Of a stretch of DNA of 64,000 bases, positions 1 through 13,000 are shown piece by piece (position 1 is the stretch's first letter; each line of letters starts with the position of its first letter). Below the pieces are notes generated by a model that saw only the letters and a list, made by a program, of their open reading frames with translations, did not search any database and was not told the DNA's origin. The position numbers and the translations under genes are program-made. Origin of the DNA: Anthopleura xanthogrammica (taxonomy: Eukaryota > Cnidaria > Anthozoa > Actiniaria > Actiniidae); NCBI GenBank assembly GCA_964019055.1, contig OZ025213.1:3058222-3122221 (forward strand). Reading direction: 5' to 3'.

Positions 1-14
1 GGCTTCCTGTGGTG
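1..14. repeat. Possible right terminus of a CACAGG-type DNA transposon
   Basis: The window opens with GGCTTCCTGTGG. This resembles the right-end motif GGGCTNCCTGTG of the transposons at 55.5-58.07 kb. The rest of the element would lie outside the window, so this is only a motif match. Confidence 0.2.
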
Positions 15-189
15 TATTTCAATCATTCCCAAGTGAATGAAACAAAAATAACGCCATGTTTGTTGATATAAAAAAAGAGACAAATACATTTAAAAAAAGT
101 TTTTCTACGACTTATAGAAATTGAGGTCTTTGTACAGACGTTTCATTGCGTTGTTATATTTTCGCCGAGAGCTGCGTTTGGCTATCGAC

Positions 190-790
190 ATCTTCAAAGT
201 TAAGTGATGGATGCAGTTCCTGCAACATATTCTATGGTCTTCCTGAAAAATACACAAGCCCAATTGCAACGCGCCTCAAAACACTGATTGATTACTTTAG
301 TCAAAAATAGCAATTGCCTTCGAGTGAGGCATTTTGGTAAACCACACAGTAAATGTATAGAAACTTACGTAAATGACAGTCACTTAAAGCAATTGTTTGA
401 AGGCAATATATTGCTGCTATTAGAACTGCTGATTTCACAGGAAAAAAAAATGTTCAAAAAGACTTTGCCACCAGATGACTTAATGGTTTTGACGTCGTAT
501 CTTTATTTCAACTCTAATTCAGTCTTATTTATCTTATATTTCTTCCAGTAGATTTAAGCTTTCAATGTGGCCCGGCGAGGAAAGGTTGAAATGGGATGAG
601 CTCACGTGCAAATTTGTCTGTACACGAGACATCATCTAAACGTTGTCAATTTTTGTTTTGTTTTTTTAAGTTGATGGCTTTTACTGGCTTTTACCAGAAA
701 ATATTTGGTTTTCCTATTGGTTCACCTGTAAGTACCTTGCTGGCAAACATGGTCATGGAGCATTTGGGGGAGCTGGCCATGACGTCTGCA
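190..790 (+). pseudogene. Decayed Penelope-like element reverse transcriptase
   Basis: Two degenerate stretches recall the Penelope-like (PLE) reverse transcriptase. Near 228-280 one frame reads FYGLPEKYTSPI, similar to the PLE motif FYGLPKxHKxxxPLRP. Near 688-775 another frame reads FYQKIFGFPIGSP followed by VSTLLANMVMEHLGE, similar to the family motif YxQxxGxxMGSPVSPxxANLxME. The two lie in different frames, with stops between them, so this is a dead and possibly truncated copy. The family assignment is from memory of the motifs. A LINE-type reverse transcriptase is less likely because of the GSPVS...ANxxME spacing. Confidence 0.5.
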
Positions 791-940
791 GCTGGATAAT
801 ACACCAAACGACAGTCCGACGACGGCCATGATGATGTAAGAAAAGAGATGTATGACATTCAACCAAGATGGCGGCTGTGAAAATCAGCAATTGAATAAGC
901 AACTTTTTAACTGCCGTTTTAAAGTTAAAGAGTGGCGTAG

Positions 941-957
941 AAGGGGGGGGGGGGGGG
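941..957. repeat. Poly-G tract
   Basis: An uninterrupted guanine run of about 16 bases. Similar G or C runs recur at 9375, 13267, 13757, 20945, 26400 and 27591. Between 960 and 1430 I see no gene. Confidence 0.9.
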
Positions 958-1433
958 CCCAAACGTTTGATCTCGGCACCGAAATTTCATTAGTTTATGC
1001 GGGAATACTCCTGTTGTGGATATGATACATTGCCCCCTCTCCTATGATCGAGACCTTGCTATACTACACTCCTGTAGTTTATATTTTTCTAAAATAAATT
1101 TCATAGTTCATGATCAGACTGCTATTAAACAACCAACCAACCAGCCAACCCTTTGACACCTGCGGTATTTAGTGGAAGCCGGTTGAGCGTGCACTTAGCT
1201 GGAACAGTGTGTTGCCATCAGACGCTCAACAACAGCAAATTAAAAATACGTAATGGATTTATGAACATACATATCATGCTCAATAATGAAACACCTTATG
1301 AAAAAACTGCTCAAAGTCTCGCACGTGTAATGTCGCTCGCGCAGCAACCGGGTGCATTGAAGTCACCAACGTGAGTGCGTCAACACGTGAGTTAATAATA
1401 GGAAACAAACACAATAGCTTTTATTACGGATGG

Positions 1434-1552
1434 ATGCAAATGAGATATTCTTTTGTTTTAAGAATCATACAAGTGAGGCTATCGGGTCGATACGATGTTG
1501 GTTGTCTCATTTGCATCTCATTTGCATGCATCCATAATGAGAGCTATTTAAA
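1434..1552 (+). promoter_or_regulatory. Octamer-rich promoter with TATA box
   Basis: One ATGCAAAT (1434-1441) and two ATTTGCAT octamers (1509-1516, 1520-1527) lie upstream of a TATA-like TATTTAAA at 1545-1552. The octamers are themselves in inverted arrangement. ATGCAAAT is the classical POU-domain (Oct) binding site. About 100 bases downstream is a good splice donor (GTAAGT at 1649), so transcription probably starts near 1575-1585. The promoter role is inferred; the motifs are directly visible. Confidence 0.5.
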
Positions 1553-1579
1553 AGGGGCTTTCGACTATTGAAACTAATA

Positions 1580-1648
1580 GCAGTAAGCTAGTGAATGAGA
1601 GAAGTTAGTAGCTGCTATTGAGAAATCCGGCTAACAACAACTGAACGG
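1580..1648 (+). other. Probable noncoding leader exon
   Basis: The exon would end at 1648 just before GTAAGTAAA and start downstream of the TATA box at 1545. Its likely partner is the acceptor TTTTCAG ending at 2636. No long ORF lies in it. The 1649-2636 interval would be its intron, and I see nothing else there. Confidence 0.4.
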
Positions 1649-2636
1649 GTAAGTAAACTCGAAAAGGATATTTTTCTTCTATTTTTTCTGTTCTGTTCTG
1701 TTCTCTTTGTTTTTTAAACAAAGCATTGTTCGAAAACTAGTCATAGGTTTTCGTAAAAACAAAAAGAATTATTTAAAAAGCCTGATCAATACCAACTTAA
1801 ACGCTCGTTCATAGTTTTTGATATTTCCAAAAGGCAAAAAAAAATTATCTTTATAAATATATGTTAGCACATGTTTTTTTCTACCAAGTCACAAGCTAAT
1901 TTTCTCGGGGAAAATTCCGAGCTCCTGATTATGTATAACTTTATTCTAAAAATATTGCTAAAATTAAACTGTTATTAATTGATTAGTTTATTCCCTATTC
2001 CCTCGATCTTTAAACAAATCTGTGATTTCAAAATTACTGCATATTAGGTATAAATAACATTTTGCTAATTGAGCATGAAAAATCTATGGTTCCCCTATAC
2101 GTACGCGTAAGCTAAGCTGTTTTTAAGAAACAATAGAAATACAAGAGTTTCGACGTCGACGGTCTTTCCAACAGTAAAAGTCAATTTATTGTTGATTCAG
2201 TATTTAAAAAATTGAAGGCGAGATCATTTCAGATCTGTGCAGTAGCGCGTAGTCAATTTGCCAAGAGCAAAAACAACAATATACTGGGAAACAAATGCAC
2301 AGAAAAACTACCTTTTGGCATTAAGAATGAGTCGCCGATTGGAGTGAAATCAACTTATACATATGACCATCTCTTTCTTTGAATTTCTTGTGATGTATGT
2401 CTTCCCTCTCTTCGTGAAATAGTTATTTTTTTGGTCAGACCGGCTTATTAACTTTTTAAACTCTGCCTTTGTAATTATATTTTCTCATTACGACCGGTGG
2501 TTTCTGCGGTTTGGAAAATAATGTCACAAGATTCATTCATAGATTCATTCAAAACATTTACTGAAGGATTTTTGGAAACCTGGCCAGTTTGTTATTGTAC
2601 TTAATTATTGACGTTTTTGCTCACTCCAGTTTTCAG

Positions 2637-2680
2637 GTTACTAATTATGGCGAACGACATTCAACCAACAAGTCTCCAGG
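2637..2680 (+). CDS. Short first coding exon (MANDIQPTSLQ...), partial
   Basis: After the acceptor at 2635-2636 an ATG at 2647 opens eleven codons and ends at 2680 in phase 1, just before GTATGT. The exon fits a spliced leader driven by the octamer promoter upstream. Its downstream partner is uncertain. Phase 1 is compatible with the nuclear receptor exon at 10061, which would make it an alternative first exon. It is not compatible in frame with the candidate exon at 6301. The gene is not recognised from eleven residues. Confidence 0.35.
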
Positions 2681-3311
2681 GTATGTTGTTTTTAAATTCT
2701 AATACATAAGCATTGCTTTAACACGGTAGACTAACTAGTCAAGTGACCACCATCATCTAGGAACGAAACCGCTCACTAAACTCATCTCGAGTACAAACTT
2801 GTCTCGCAACTAAATAATTGGCTGCAAGTTGTGTGACGTATCAGCTAGTAACCAATCACAAAGGCCAGGGAAGCCATTTAGCGGCTGCTTTCGCGGGATA
2901 GAAATCAATAATACGCGCAGCATCTGGAAATTTTGTTGCAAAAAAAGTAGAACAGTCTTCTACTTTCTGCAACTGTTTTTTCCAACTTACAGCAAATTAT
3001 TTTGTTACGAGGCAAGTTCGTACTCGGAAGGAAAAAACGCTCAGCATCGCTCGCTTCCAACCCGTTTCGTAGCGAAGTTGCAAGACGAGTTGATTTGTCG
3101 ATCGCACGTTCGTAAACGTCATTCGTAAAATTCCAAGTCAGACAACTAATTTTATCTAAAATAACAAATCCTGACTTCCGCATTGCGATCTTCACAATTC
3201 ATTGCTTCTGACCTAGACGAAAGACCAAGAATATTTTCCATTGCGACTTATCAGCTGTGGCATGATTTTGTTACACTTTTCCGTGCTTTTCTTGTATTTC
3301 TAGTTTTTTGT
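2681..3311. other. No gene seen
   Basis: Short ORFs on both strands show no recognisable motif. The stretch may be intronic for the exon ending at 2680. Confidence 0.5.
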
Positions 3312-3668
3312 TACCTTATTATAGGAAATCAACGCGAATTTCAAAAAATCGCGCTAATTTAAGTCGAGCTAATTTCTTTCAATGTTAATTCCATATCATT
3401 AATAAAGTGGAACGTTAAATTTCTGGCAATTTTATCTGTTATCTACTTTTGAAAAAATATCTATTTAAAACTGAACTTTACAGCTAGTCACTCAGATGAG
3501 TTATCTTTGTGTCCATCGCGTTAATTTCATTGCAATGGAAATTTTGGCTTCTCTTTCGCGTTAATTTCTTCATTTGTAAGTATTTTTGCCCTCAATTCGC
3601 GTTAATTTAAGTCGCGCTAATTTCTAATACTTTAATTTCGTGGAGCGTTAATTTCCTATCATAAGGTA
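3312..3668. repeat. MITE-like inverted-repeat element
   Basis: TACCTTATTATAGGAAAT at 3312-3329 is answered by ATTTCCTATCATAAGGTA at 3651-3668, with one mismatch. The interior repeats the phrase CGCGTTAATTT / GCGCTAATTT several times in both orientations. This is the structure of a small nonautonomous DNA element with terminal inverted repeats. No transposase is present. Confidence 0.65.
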
Positions 3669-4522
3669 TTTATTTTTTGGCCGACTAAAGGTAAACACGA
3701 GAACACTACCGTCTTCAACCAAATATTTATGAAAGACTAGAGAACCTCGCTTTAACAGCGAGAGAATTCTGAATAACCGGGCCATATTTTTCAGTTTTAC
3801 AAAGAGTTCCGGGAAGGTGTTGAAGAATAAACAGCTAAAGTGGAGTTACGAATACTTATCACTAAGACAATTCTACTGCAATAGATGACCCGGCCATTAC
3901 AGAAAAAGTGTGATTTCTTATGTATCTTCCTGGACTCCCATCTAAGATTATAATTTTGAGAAGGGTTCATAAAGATATGAGTAAGGATTTTTCTTTTGTC
4001 AAAGCTCTCTTGTTCATGCAGCGCTTTCGGGCCTCTCTCCTTTATGCTAATAAATAGCGCCACGTCCAGTAGTGGCGCCACATTGGCAATTTCATGATTT
4101 TTCTACCCTTATAGTCCATTTTCACTCAGAAAGCAGCTTGAAGTCTTCCAGCTAATCAGTGATGTCACTACTAGACTCTTCCACAGTCCCTCGTTCGGCG
4201 GCTGCACTCTAGCAGCAATAGTAGCGAATTTCTGATTGGCCAATGAATCTCCTATACTTAGCTTCTTTCTAAATTGATTGAATTGGTTAGTCAGTCGTCC
4301 TTATTTTGAAAGAAATTTATCAGTTATGGTTTATTCCATCTCTTTTTCTCTCATATAAAATTTGGAAAGTACGATGGATTGTGGTCGAACAAAAAAAAAG
4401 TTTGTTGAAGCTAGCACGTCAACAAAGGAACATCTAAGACGATACAGTGGCTTTATAGGACAAACAAAGCGATCGTATATAATGGTTTCGAGTGGTATAG
4501 ACCCCTTGCAGCACGTTGGAAT
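3669..4522. other. No gene seen
   Basis: ORFs in this interval (for example 4362-4601 +) start upstream of, and run into, the hairpin repeat at 4523-4606 and show no family motif. Confidence 0.5.
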
Positions 4523-4606
4523 GCAGCTCAATTTGGAGGACAAAACAATTGGTTCCAATTCTAAAGAGATTAAAATTCATTTGTTTTGCCCTCCAAATTG
4601 AGCTGC
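4523..4606. repeat. Hairpin repeat, second copy near 39.2 kb
   Basis: GCAGCTCAATTTGGAGG at 4523 faces CCTCCAAATTGAGCTGC ending at 4606, forming a stem of about 25 bp. A diverged copy with the same flanks lies at 39150-39241, where it is also followed by TGACGTCA. It is a dispersed element of this genome, not a gene. Confidence 0.65.
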
Positions 4607-4809
4607 TCTGACGTCATAGATATTTAATTACTATTTTATCCCAACGCGCAGTGCATGATGGGAAAGAAGAGTGAAATACCGACGAATATAAAAAGCTTCC
4701 TTGCGTTCTGATTGGCTGTATTTTCTATAACGAGCTGTATAGAGGGATATCCTAAGTCATTTCAAATCGAATGATTGCGAATTTGACGTTAAATGTTTGC
4801 CACCGTACC

Positions 4810-5562
<753 letters not shown>

Positions 5563-6300
5563 TTTAACCTATCACATCGAGTATAAAAATCACATCCACT
5601 CTCAGAACTATATCTTTATATATATGTGCTTTATATTACTGAACCGGTAATCGAAATCAGCGAAATCAGCGAAAGAGTAATGGGCCGAGCGACTAACTTT
5701 AAAATCCCGACGATTCAACAAAAAATCGCCTTAAAATCTGAAAAAAAATAAAATGAAATAAAAACAAGTATTTTTTTTTTTTTCCAAAAAAAAAAACAAC
5801 CCTGAAAATCGTTGAATATAACGGTAGCCAGCAAGATTCTTGAACCCATGCAGAAGCCCATTCAGCATTGTACCGTTACAGTCCCTAAGCGTAAATATTG
5901 CAGCGGCCGAGCGAGAGAGAGCGAGAGTGGAAGAGTCTAAAATCAGTTTAACTACTAATCTTCGCGCGGCCGCCAAATCAAACAGCACACGCGAGCCATA
6001 AAATAACTACAATGTTACTAACGAGTGCAGCCCGACTTTAACTCTGGTTAAGACTGACGGACTTATCCACAGTTCGGATGCACACAGGCTATAAAATTAT
6101 TGTTTGTGGCGTTTGCAACACTTTTATTATAAAATCACCAAGGTAAATACGGTTTGGCTACATATTTACCATATTAAGAACAGATATATACCAAAGAAAG
6201 TCCAGTTCAGTTTAGCAAATGAACATTAACTGTTTGTTCCAAAACAAGCGCTTGGATGATGTACTTATTATATGAAAGCTATAATTTTTTTTATCGGCAG
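5563..6300. other. No gene seen; A/T-rich tracts
   Basis: Contains an A-run/T-run stretch near 5740-5800. A minus-strand ORF (5731-5988) has no recognisable motif. Confidence 0.45.
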
Positions 6301-6447
6301 TCCGATTCGATTGAGGACGACAGTAGTGAGGTCCTTGAACTTGCACTCAAAGATAGCAAGCTCAAGTCACGCGAGGAACGCATGACTCTTTTTGTAAAAA
6401 CATGTTTTAAGCACAAGCCCATTTCAGCGTTCCTTCCCAAATTCTAA
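6301..6447 (+). CDS. Possible terminal coding exon, unidentified
   Basis: A strong acceptor (an eight-T run, then ATCGGCAG ending at 6300) precedes 48 open codons ending in a TAA at 6445-6447. The peptide begins SDSIEDDSSEVLELALKD and is charged and helix-like, which is more coding-like than its surroundings. Phase 0 does not fit the phase-1 exon ending at 2680, so an unseen exon would be needed between them. No family recognised. Confidence 0.3.
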   Translation, partial: SDSIEDDSSEVLELALKDSKLKSREERMTLFVKTCFKHKPISAFLPKF

Positions 6448-6799
6448 CTGATCTATTTATACTAAAAATTAAACTATACCAACAACTGAAACCCTTAGTA
6501 AGATGATTATTTTAGCTCCCAAGTTCAACAACACGCTTTCTGCACACTATAGCAACACTACCGCCCACGTTTCTTGTCGCGGGCTCTTATCTGAATAGTT
6601 AAACGTGATGTTGAATTCAGCCAAGCTTCCGTACACGTGAGGTGCAACGTGAGCTTCTCGGCGTCTGGCGAGTTTTTCCCTGACACTCTTAGCGCTGATT
6701 GGATAACCAAGAAATTAGCAACACAAATTACAGAGTATCGCGGCCTAATAGTTTTTCAGCTTCTGACATTGACCGAATAGCCGTTTGACCTATATATCA

Positions 6800-6987
6800 T
6801 TTTCAAACACTCTTCCTGTGTAGCTGTATTTTCTGTATGTGACGGTAGCAACGAAACGAAGTTCCTCTACTCTCTTAAATTCAACGGAGATAATTTTCAG
6901 GAGATGCAGACAGAATAATCTTGCTAATTCCGCTACAGTCACACACTGACAATTCACGAGTTTATGTTTGTCAGTGAACTATGAACG
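6800..6987 (+). other. Candidate 5' exon of the nuclear receptor gene
   Basis: A leader sequence ends with ATGAACG at 6981-6987, just before GTAAGTCTT, a strong donor. The single leftover G is phase-compatible with the acceptor at 10059-10060, giving Met-Asn-Ala-Leu-Gly in the receptor frame. A TATA-like CTATATATCA sits near 6790. The start of the exon is a guess. Confidence 0.4.
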
Positions 6988-9595
6988 GTAAGTCTTTTAC
7001 TATTTTTTTATGTTTCGAAATTATATTTTAGTGTTCAATTTTATAGTTAATGCAGTTCAGTTTGACTGGAGTTTTCAATGCTGAAGATGAAACTTTCAAC
7101 TTCGACCTTCTCAGCTTTCACAAGGTTTTGGCAAGTTCAGCTACTAATGTTTACTAGCATTCAGCATCGAAAGTACTTAAATTCCCTCAGAAAGACATAG
7201 AAATTAGTCAATATATTGAGAGTAAATCTTCTCTAAAAATGAAGAATTATCACTTTGAATGCAGGGTTCTTTTCATGGTTTGCTACGATTGCCTAGTTTT
7301 ATGGACAACGGCGAGGGACACTAGAGAATTTTGTGATTATCCTGAACAACTCCATAAAATGAGCGTTGTGTTGCCTGGATATTTTTTGAAAGAAATTATG
7401 TTTATTTAAAAGTGACCGAAGAAGACGCTTTAATAGTATTCTCAATGTTAAAATACATTATTTTCTTGAAAACCAAAATTTTATCTTGAGTTTAGTGTCT
7501 TGGTTATAACCACTGCACCCGACTCAAGTACGGCTCGGCGTTATGTTTCACCCACAGCTTTACCTTCCTTTTTTTTCTTTCCTATTTTGTCCTTTTTATA
7601 CTATTAATTTTTTTCATACTATCATTTTAGAATCTAATGCGAGAGGATAGATAGTTTATGATTGAATAAATGAGTGCCATCTCGCGATATTAGTAAAACA
7701 TATATACTCCGGTGTTACTGACGACTTGCTGAGTCCTCGACCTGGACAGTTCTGCCTTCCTGATCAGTAACCCTTGAGTATAATATATACATGGTCACAC
7801 ACAAAAAATTGATAACGCTATAAGATTCTTACATGACCACTAGCTATTAAAATTATTCTGCGAAAATTATTGCCCTGGGTTATTCCTTTTGGATGAAGTA
7901 GTAGGGTCTATCAGGTCTATCCAGTCTTGTAACAATTTTTTGACAAACTCATATGATGTTCTCGTCCTATAGAAAAAAAACGATAGATAACATATAATTT
8001 TGGAGAGCTAGAGAGCTTGTTTCGCGTGATAGCGATGATGTCAATAACAAATCAGTAGTCATTTTAAGAATAGGCATACTTAGTCATGCTACAATTACAC
8101 ATGATGAATGGTAGCAAGAACCCGACCGGTTTTTTTCTTCTATGCCAGGTAAAAACTGCATGGTAAGGTTATTATCCCACTAAGAAATTTCAGGACTTAG
8201 TTTTTATTCTGGATTTATAGAAGAAAAAGCTGTAAGTTAGCTTTATAGATGCATCAGTCAAATGACTCAGTTTCTTGATTATATAACACACTAGTGTAAA
8301 TTGAGAAAATAAGGTCGCGAGAAAATTCCTACACGCTGCCGTATTTTGAAGTCATTGAGGTCAAGCTTATTTTTAGTACTAGATCTACTACTCTCTCCGA
8401 ATTTTTTTTAGAAAGGGAGCTTTGTAAACATTTCCCACTGATTTATATGTACACACTGACATACAAGGAAACTGCAGCACTTGATCAACTCAAACGAAGA
8501 ATGCACTACAATGTGTACAATATATTATATTTGATCGGGGAAAAGGTTTTATTTACTTATCTCGTGTTAGAGACTTATTGACCTTTTACATCTTGAGGTG
8601 TAGTGTTTAGAAGTTTTTTAGACAGTACAAATGGTTACCGTACCTTAGGTGAACTACCGTGAACATTTTGGTTCAAAATCCAAATTACTCCAGACTCGTA
8701 AGGGAATAAAACCGAAAACTAACCCGGCGTAGTGATCTACCAAACAACGTTCAGAATAATTCCTATGAAATATCGAAAAACAGTTCGTCATTTTTGCCGA
8801 TTTAATGTGTGGTGTTGCACGCGTCTGTGCGCAGGAAACAGGTTTTCATAACCGGTTTTATGACTCAGCACCTTTTCTTTGTTTTTACATTCTCCTAAAT
8901 TATCTCCAATCTCAAAGTTTCCTCTGAACTTTGTCTGCGAAAACGTTTGAATGTTGAAGAACCAGAGAAATCTACTTGAAAAATACAACTGGTATAAACA
9001 GTATAGATTCTACAATCAATGAGTACAAGGAATATAATGAACTTTGGACCTTTTTAGAGTGCTTTTGAAAACTTTAATCCAGTCCGCACGTGCTTAGATC
9101 ACGGGATGGAGTTAAGAATTCATCGACAAATTTACGGAGGGGTCTTACCTATTTCCCAGCCATGATTGCTATGGACTGGAATGAGCAGGAATGGTGGCTA
9201 TGGGCACCATAAGGCGAGTTTGGGCAAATTTCGGATCACTTGAACTGCAAGATCATCTGATCGATGATTGGTGCTGGTTCTTTTGAAAAATGTTCAAATT
9301 TGCCAGACTTACCAATCTTGAGATGCTTATTCAAATTTTTTTTTTTTTTTTTGCTAATAAGTTAAAAATTCAAACCCCCCCCCCCCCCCCCCCCGTCTTC
9401 GCTAGTCCTGCGTAAATGAATCTGTATTCAAGCAACACAACGGTATCGTTTGGACTGCTTTGGACACTAGTTTAGAAAATCAAACGGCTTTTAAAATGTC
9501 CTTACTCGATTTTCAAAGTCAGGGACAAATGTAACAGTTCCGAAACTACATGCATATTTTTTGATAGTTTGAAACAACATTTAAAAAAATGGTCC
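6988..9595. other. Probable first intron of the nuclear receptor; no gene seen
   Basis: AT-rich with scattered stops in all frames. It includes a T-run (9336-9352) and a C-run (9375-9394). No family motif is visible in any ORF. Confidence 0.45.
9336..9394. repeat. Poly-T tract followed by poly-C tract
   Basis: About 17 T residues, then 22 bases later about 20 C residues. Confidence 0.9.
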
Positions 9596-10041
9596 AAAAA
9601 GTGCCTATGACACATTTGACAATATTCTCAGTATAGATTCTACATGAGATGAGTTGTTCAATGACCAAAAAAAATTATATAGTTTGAGTGATGCGTCTTG
9701 AAATTATAAAGGGTTTTCTATGCCATATGCTAATGATTGTAAATGTGGCGTCAGGGGAGCCATCATTTAATATACAAAACCTAACTGTTAAAGATAAATT
9801 GAATTTGGAAAGCATCACTGTTTTACCCATGGCTTTCATAAAATAATTGCTAGTTATTTTCCGCACAGTAGCCAGTGTTTTGAAATGCCTCCCTGACGTC
9901 ATAGTCATTAGCATATGACAAGAATTAACCTTCATAACTTCAAGATGCATCACTCAAACTATGTAATTTTTTTGGGGTCAGTCAACAGCTCATCTCATGT
10001 AGAATGTATTCTGAGAATATTGGCAGACCTGTCATAAGAAC
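9596..10041. repeat. MITE-like inverted repeat abutting a receptor exon
   Basis: The left arm (about 9596-9712) and the right arm (about 9935-10041) are imperfect reverse complements. Both hold the phrases CAATATTCTCAG, TACATGAGATGAG and AGTTTGAGTGATGC in opposite sense. The element ends about 20 bases before the splice acceptor of the receptor's DNA-binding exon. Confidence 0.6.
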
Positions 10042-10050
10042 TTTAATTTA

Positions 10051-13000
10051 ATGCCAACAGCTCTCGGAAGAAGCAAAGTTCAACCAACTGCCCACAACAG
10101 TGGTGGCAGGGCCTCTACAAATTTCGCTGTGCAATTCTTAACAACACCGGCAAACAAGTCACAATCGACTGCGATACTTTGGGGCGACTGCCGTGTTTGT
10201 GGAGATCGCGCAACTGGCCGACACTATGGAGTAGTAGCATGTGAAGGATGCAAGGGGTTTTTCAAGAGAAGCATAAGAAAGAAGCTTTTGTATGGCTGTA
10301 GGGCTGAGGGCAATTGTGTTGTCGATAAAGTACACAGGAATCGATGCCAAAGATGTCGTTTGGAGAAGTGCTTCAAAGTGGGAATGAACCAAGATGGTAA
10401 TGCCACATTTATTTTCTTCTTTTGTTTTGCTGATGCTTGTGTTTTACTCTTTATTCACGACTCTTAAAACTCTAGTGTATGCAGGCTTAGCCTCATTTCT
10501 GAGATCGGAAAATAAAAGCAGAAATTAGAATAATTAACCAAAAAAGAAACTCCTAGATTCCAGGCTAAGCTCGCATAAACTGGAGTCGTCAATTTTCAAC
10601 TCCTAACATGCAGCTCTTGATTCTCGCCCCTTGGACCAGCTAAGAACTAATAATAATGATAAAAAACTAGAACTGAAACGAGAGAGTTTATTGTTTTAAC
10701 AGGCCTGAAACCACAATAGGCAATGTGCATCAAAGCTCATAAAGCACACTGGGAAAGTGAGTTCTTTAAAAATGTAACAAGGAAATCAAAGGAACTATCC
10801 GAAAAAAATTACTCTGTTATTTTCGTCTGCTGAAATTCTTCTATTTCCATAGAAAATGTCGAAGGAAAAATTGTCAGATGAATTTTTAGAGGAGCCAAAA
10901 AAAGCGTAAGAACTCACTTTTCCATCATGCTTTGTGCTATAAATTCGAGCTCATGCACATTGGCTATTGGGAAGTGGTCATTTTAGGAAAGCCCCGATGT
11001 GATTACGAGTCATGATCAAAAAGAAACTGAAAACTGTAAAAAATCGTAAATAGTTCCTCACCGGTGGTCATACATTGACGACTGCAATTTTAGCTCAGTA
11101 TTAATGGTAAATATTTTGTTTCCTTCAGCTGTTCAATGCGAAAGAAAGCCACTGACAATTTCATCATCCCCAACGTACAATCATCGCGCCAGTACTGAAG
11201 AACAAGAGCGAGGAACTATTTCTAGTGAAACCAGAGAAGTAACATCATTCGAAAAAAGTTCTTATACTCCACCACAAATGAGCTGTATTCCTCATCCAGC
11301 CATTTGTGAACCTTCAGAAATTATTGGATCACAACATTCGGAGTTCAAACTCCTTATTCCATCGCTTGCCATTCCGAAACTATCCATGGACTATATCTAT
11401 GAGTTTGCAACAAGACTTCTCTTTCAATCAGTTGACTGGGCCAGAAGCATTAGTGCTTTTAGGAGCCTTGGGAAATCCGATCAAGTTGTGCTGCTTCAGA
11501 GATCTTGGTCCGAAATATTTCTCCTTGGCGTGGCTCAGTGCATTGCTTGTTTTCCATTCTCTCCTCTGTTGGCGTTTGCTGCGCAAAGTCTGAAACAGAA
11601 CCACGAAGAGAATCAAAAGCCACATGTATCCTCTTCTAGTCACAGTCCATTCTCTAACTTTGAAAAACTTATGATCATCAAAGACTTCGTGTTTAGTTTT
11701 GACAAACTTGAGCTCAGTGGGATGGAATATGCTTACATCAAAGCCATTGTTCTTTTCAACTCAGGTACGTATTCAGCATTCTCGTTTCTAGAGCTAGCTG
11801 TCTTTCCGTTGGTTTCCGCCAGAAAACGAAGGGCTCTGGGCAAACATGATTGGCTAATACAACAATATAATTCTCCTAACAATTATGCGTAAGCCGGAAA
11901 AAAACAAAAACTTTCTAGATTCTCCCAGAGCGTATAATTTTCAGTGTGGAGGCTAAAATAAAAATGAGGTTGCCGGCATAGATAATCATTTGCAAGGTTA
12001 TGATCACGCAAACATTATTTGGACTGATCGTTATACATTAGCATATCAAGCTTCATAATTTTAATCATTTTGATATACAAAAGGAGATTTGAAAAAATCT
12101 TGGTCAACTGAGTGGGGCGCCAGGCGATCGAAATCCTTTTGAGTTCAAAGTCGGACTTCACTTACGTATCATCATGACTTCATATGCGGCACTGACATCT
12201 GAGATGTGTTGGTATAAGCCTCCTTCGCAGACGTTCTTAGGGTCTCCCCGTGGAGAGAGAAGCGTTGCGTGACGACCCTAACAGCGTCTAAAGATAGACA
12301 TTGTTAAGTGGAACGTCACAGTTGGAAGCTTTAGAAAATCTGTTGTTCTGTGGTTTTGAAGCGGAAAAGGTGGTGCCTCCAGAACCAAAACGTTTCATTG
12401 CCACTGATCTGCTTTTTGAGGATGGTTTTCTTCGGTAAAAATGTTTAATTGAAAAAATACCCGAAGACGTTCCCACATTTTTACTGTATACATATATCCC
12501 CCAAGATTCTTCCAGTTCTTAACCTGGACCACTATTTAGTCAATCTCCCACCGTCTTCCACCATTCAACGCAATGGCACTTACAGAAATGAAGGCGCAAA
12601 CGAAGTTGGCGATGGGTTCATTAACAGTTAAAAGTTTTGGCTTTTTAACGGCTAACGACTCTTTCTTTTTCAGTTAGGATTAACAAAAAACCTAAAAATT
12701 TACTTCCATTGTTTTAAATCTTAAACATTAATTTTCATCATTTTAAAAAGTTAATGATTAATTTGCATTGTTGAAAAAGGTCTCAGGACCATTCTAGAAT
12801 AAATGCATAACATTTCATCAATCTTGAGAAGAGATCTCGACAAATAAAAACATGGCTATGAAAAAATTATGTGATTAACTTTAGTTTAGACTTTTTACAC
12901 CTAACGCTTAATTTTTTCCCCATTTTTACGCCCAACTAAATTTTGTGCTGTTTTTACGGCTAACGGTTAACCTCGTAGAGACCCTATTATTAGCGATATC

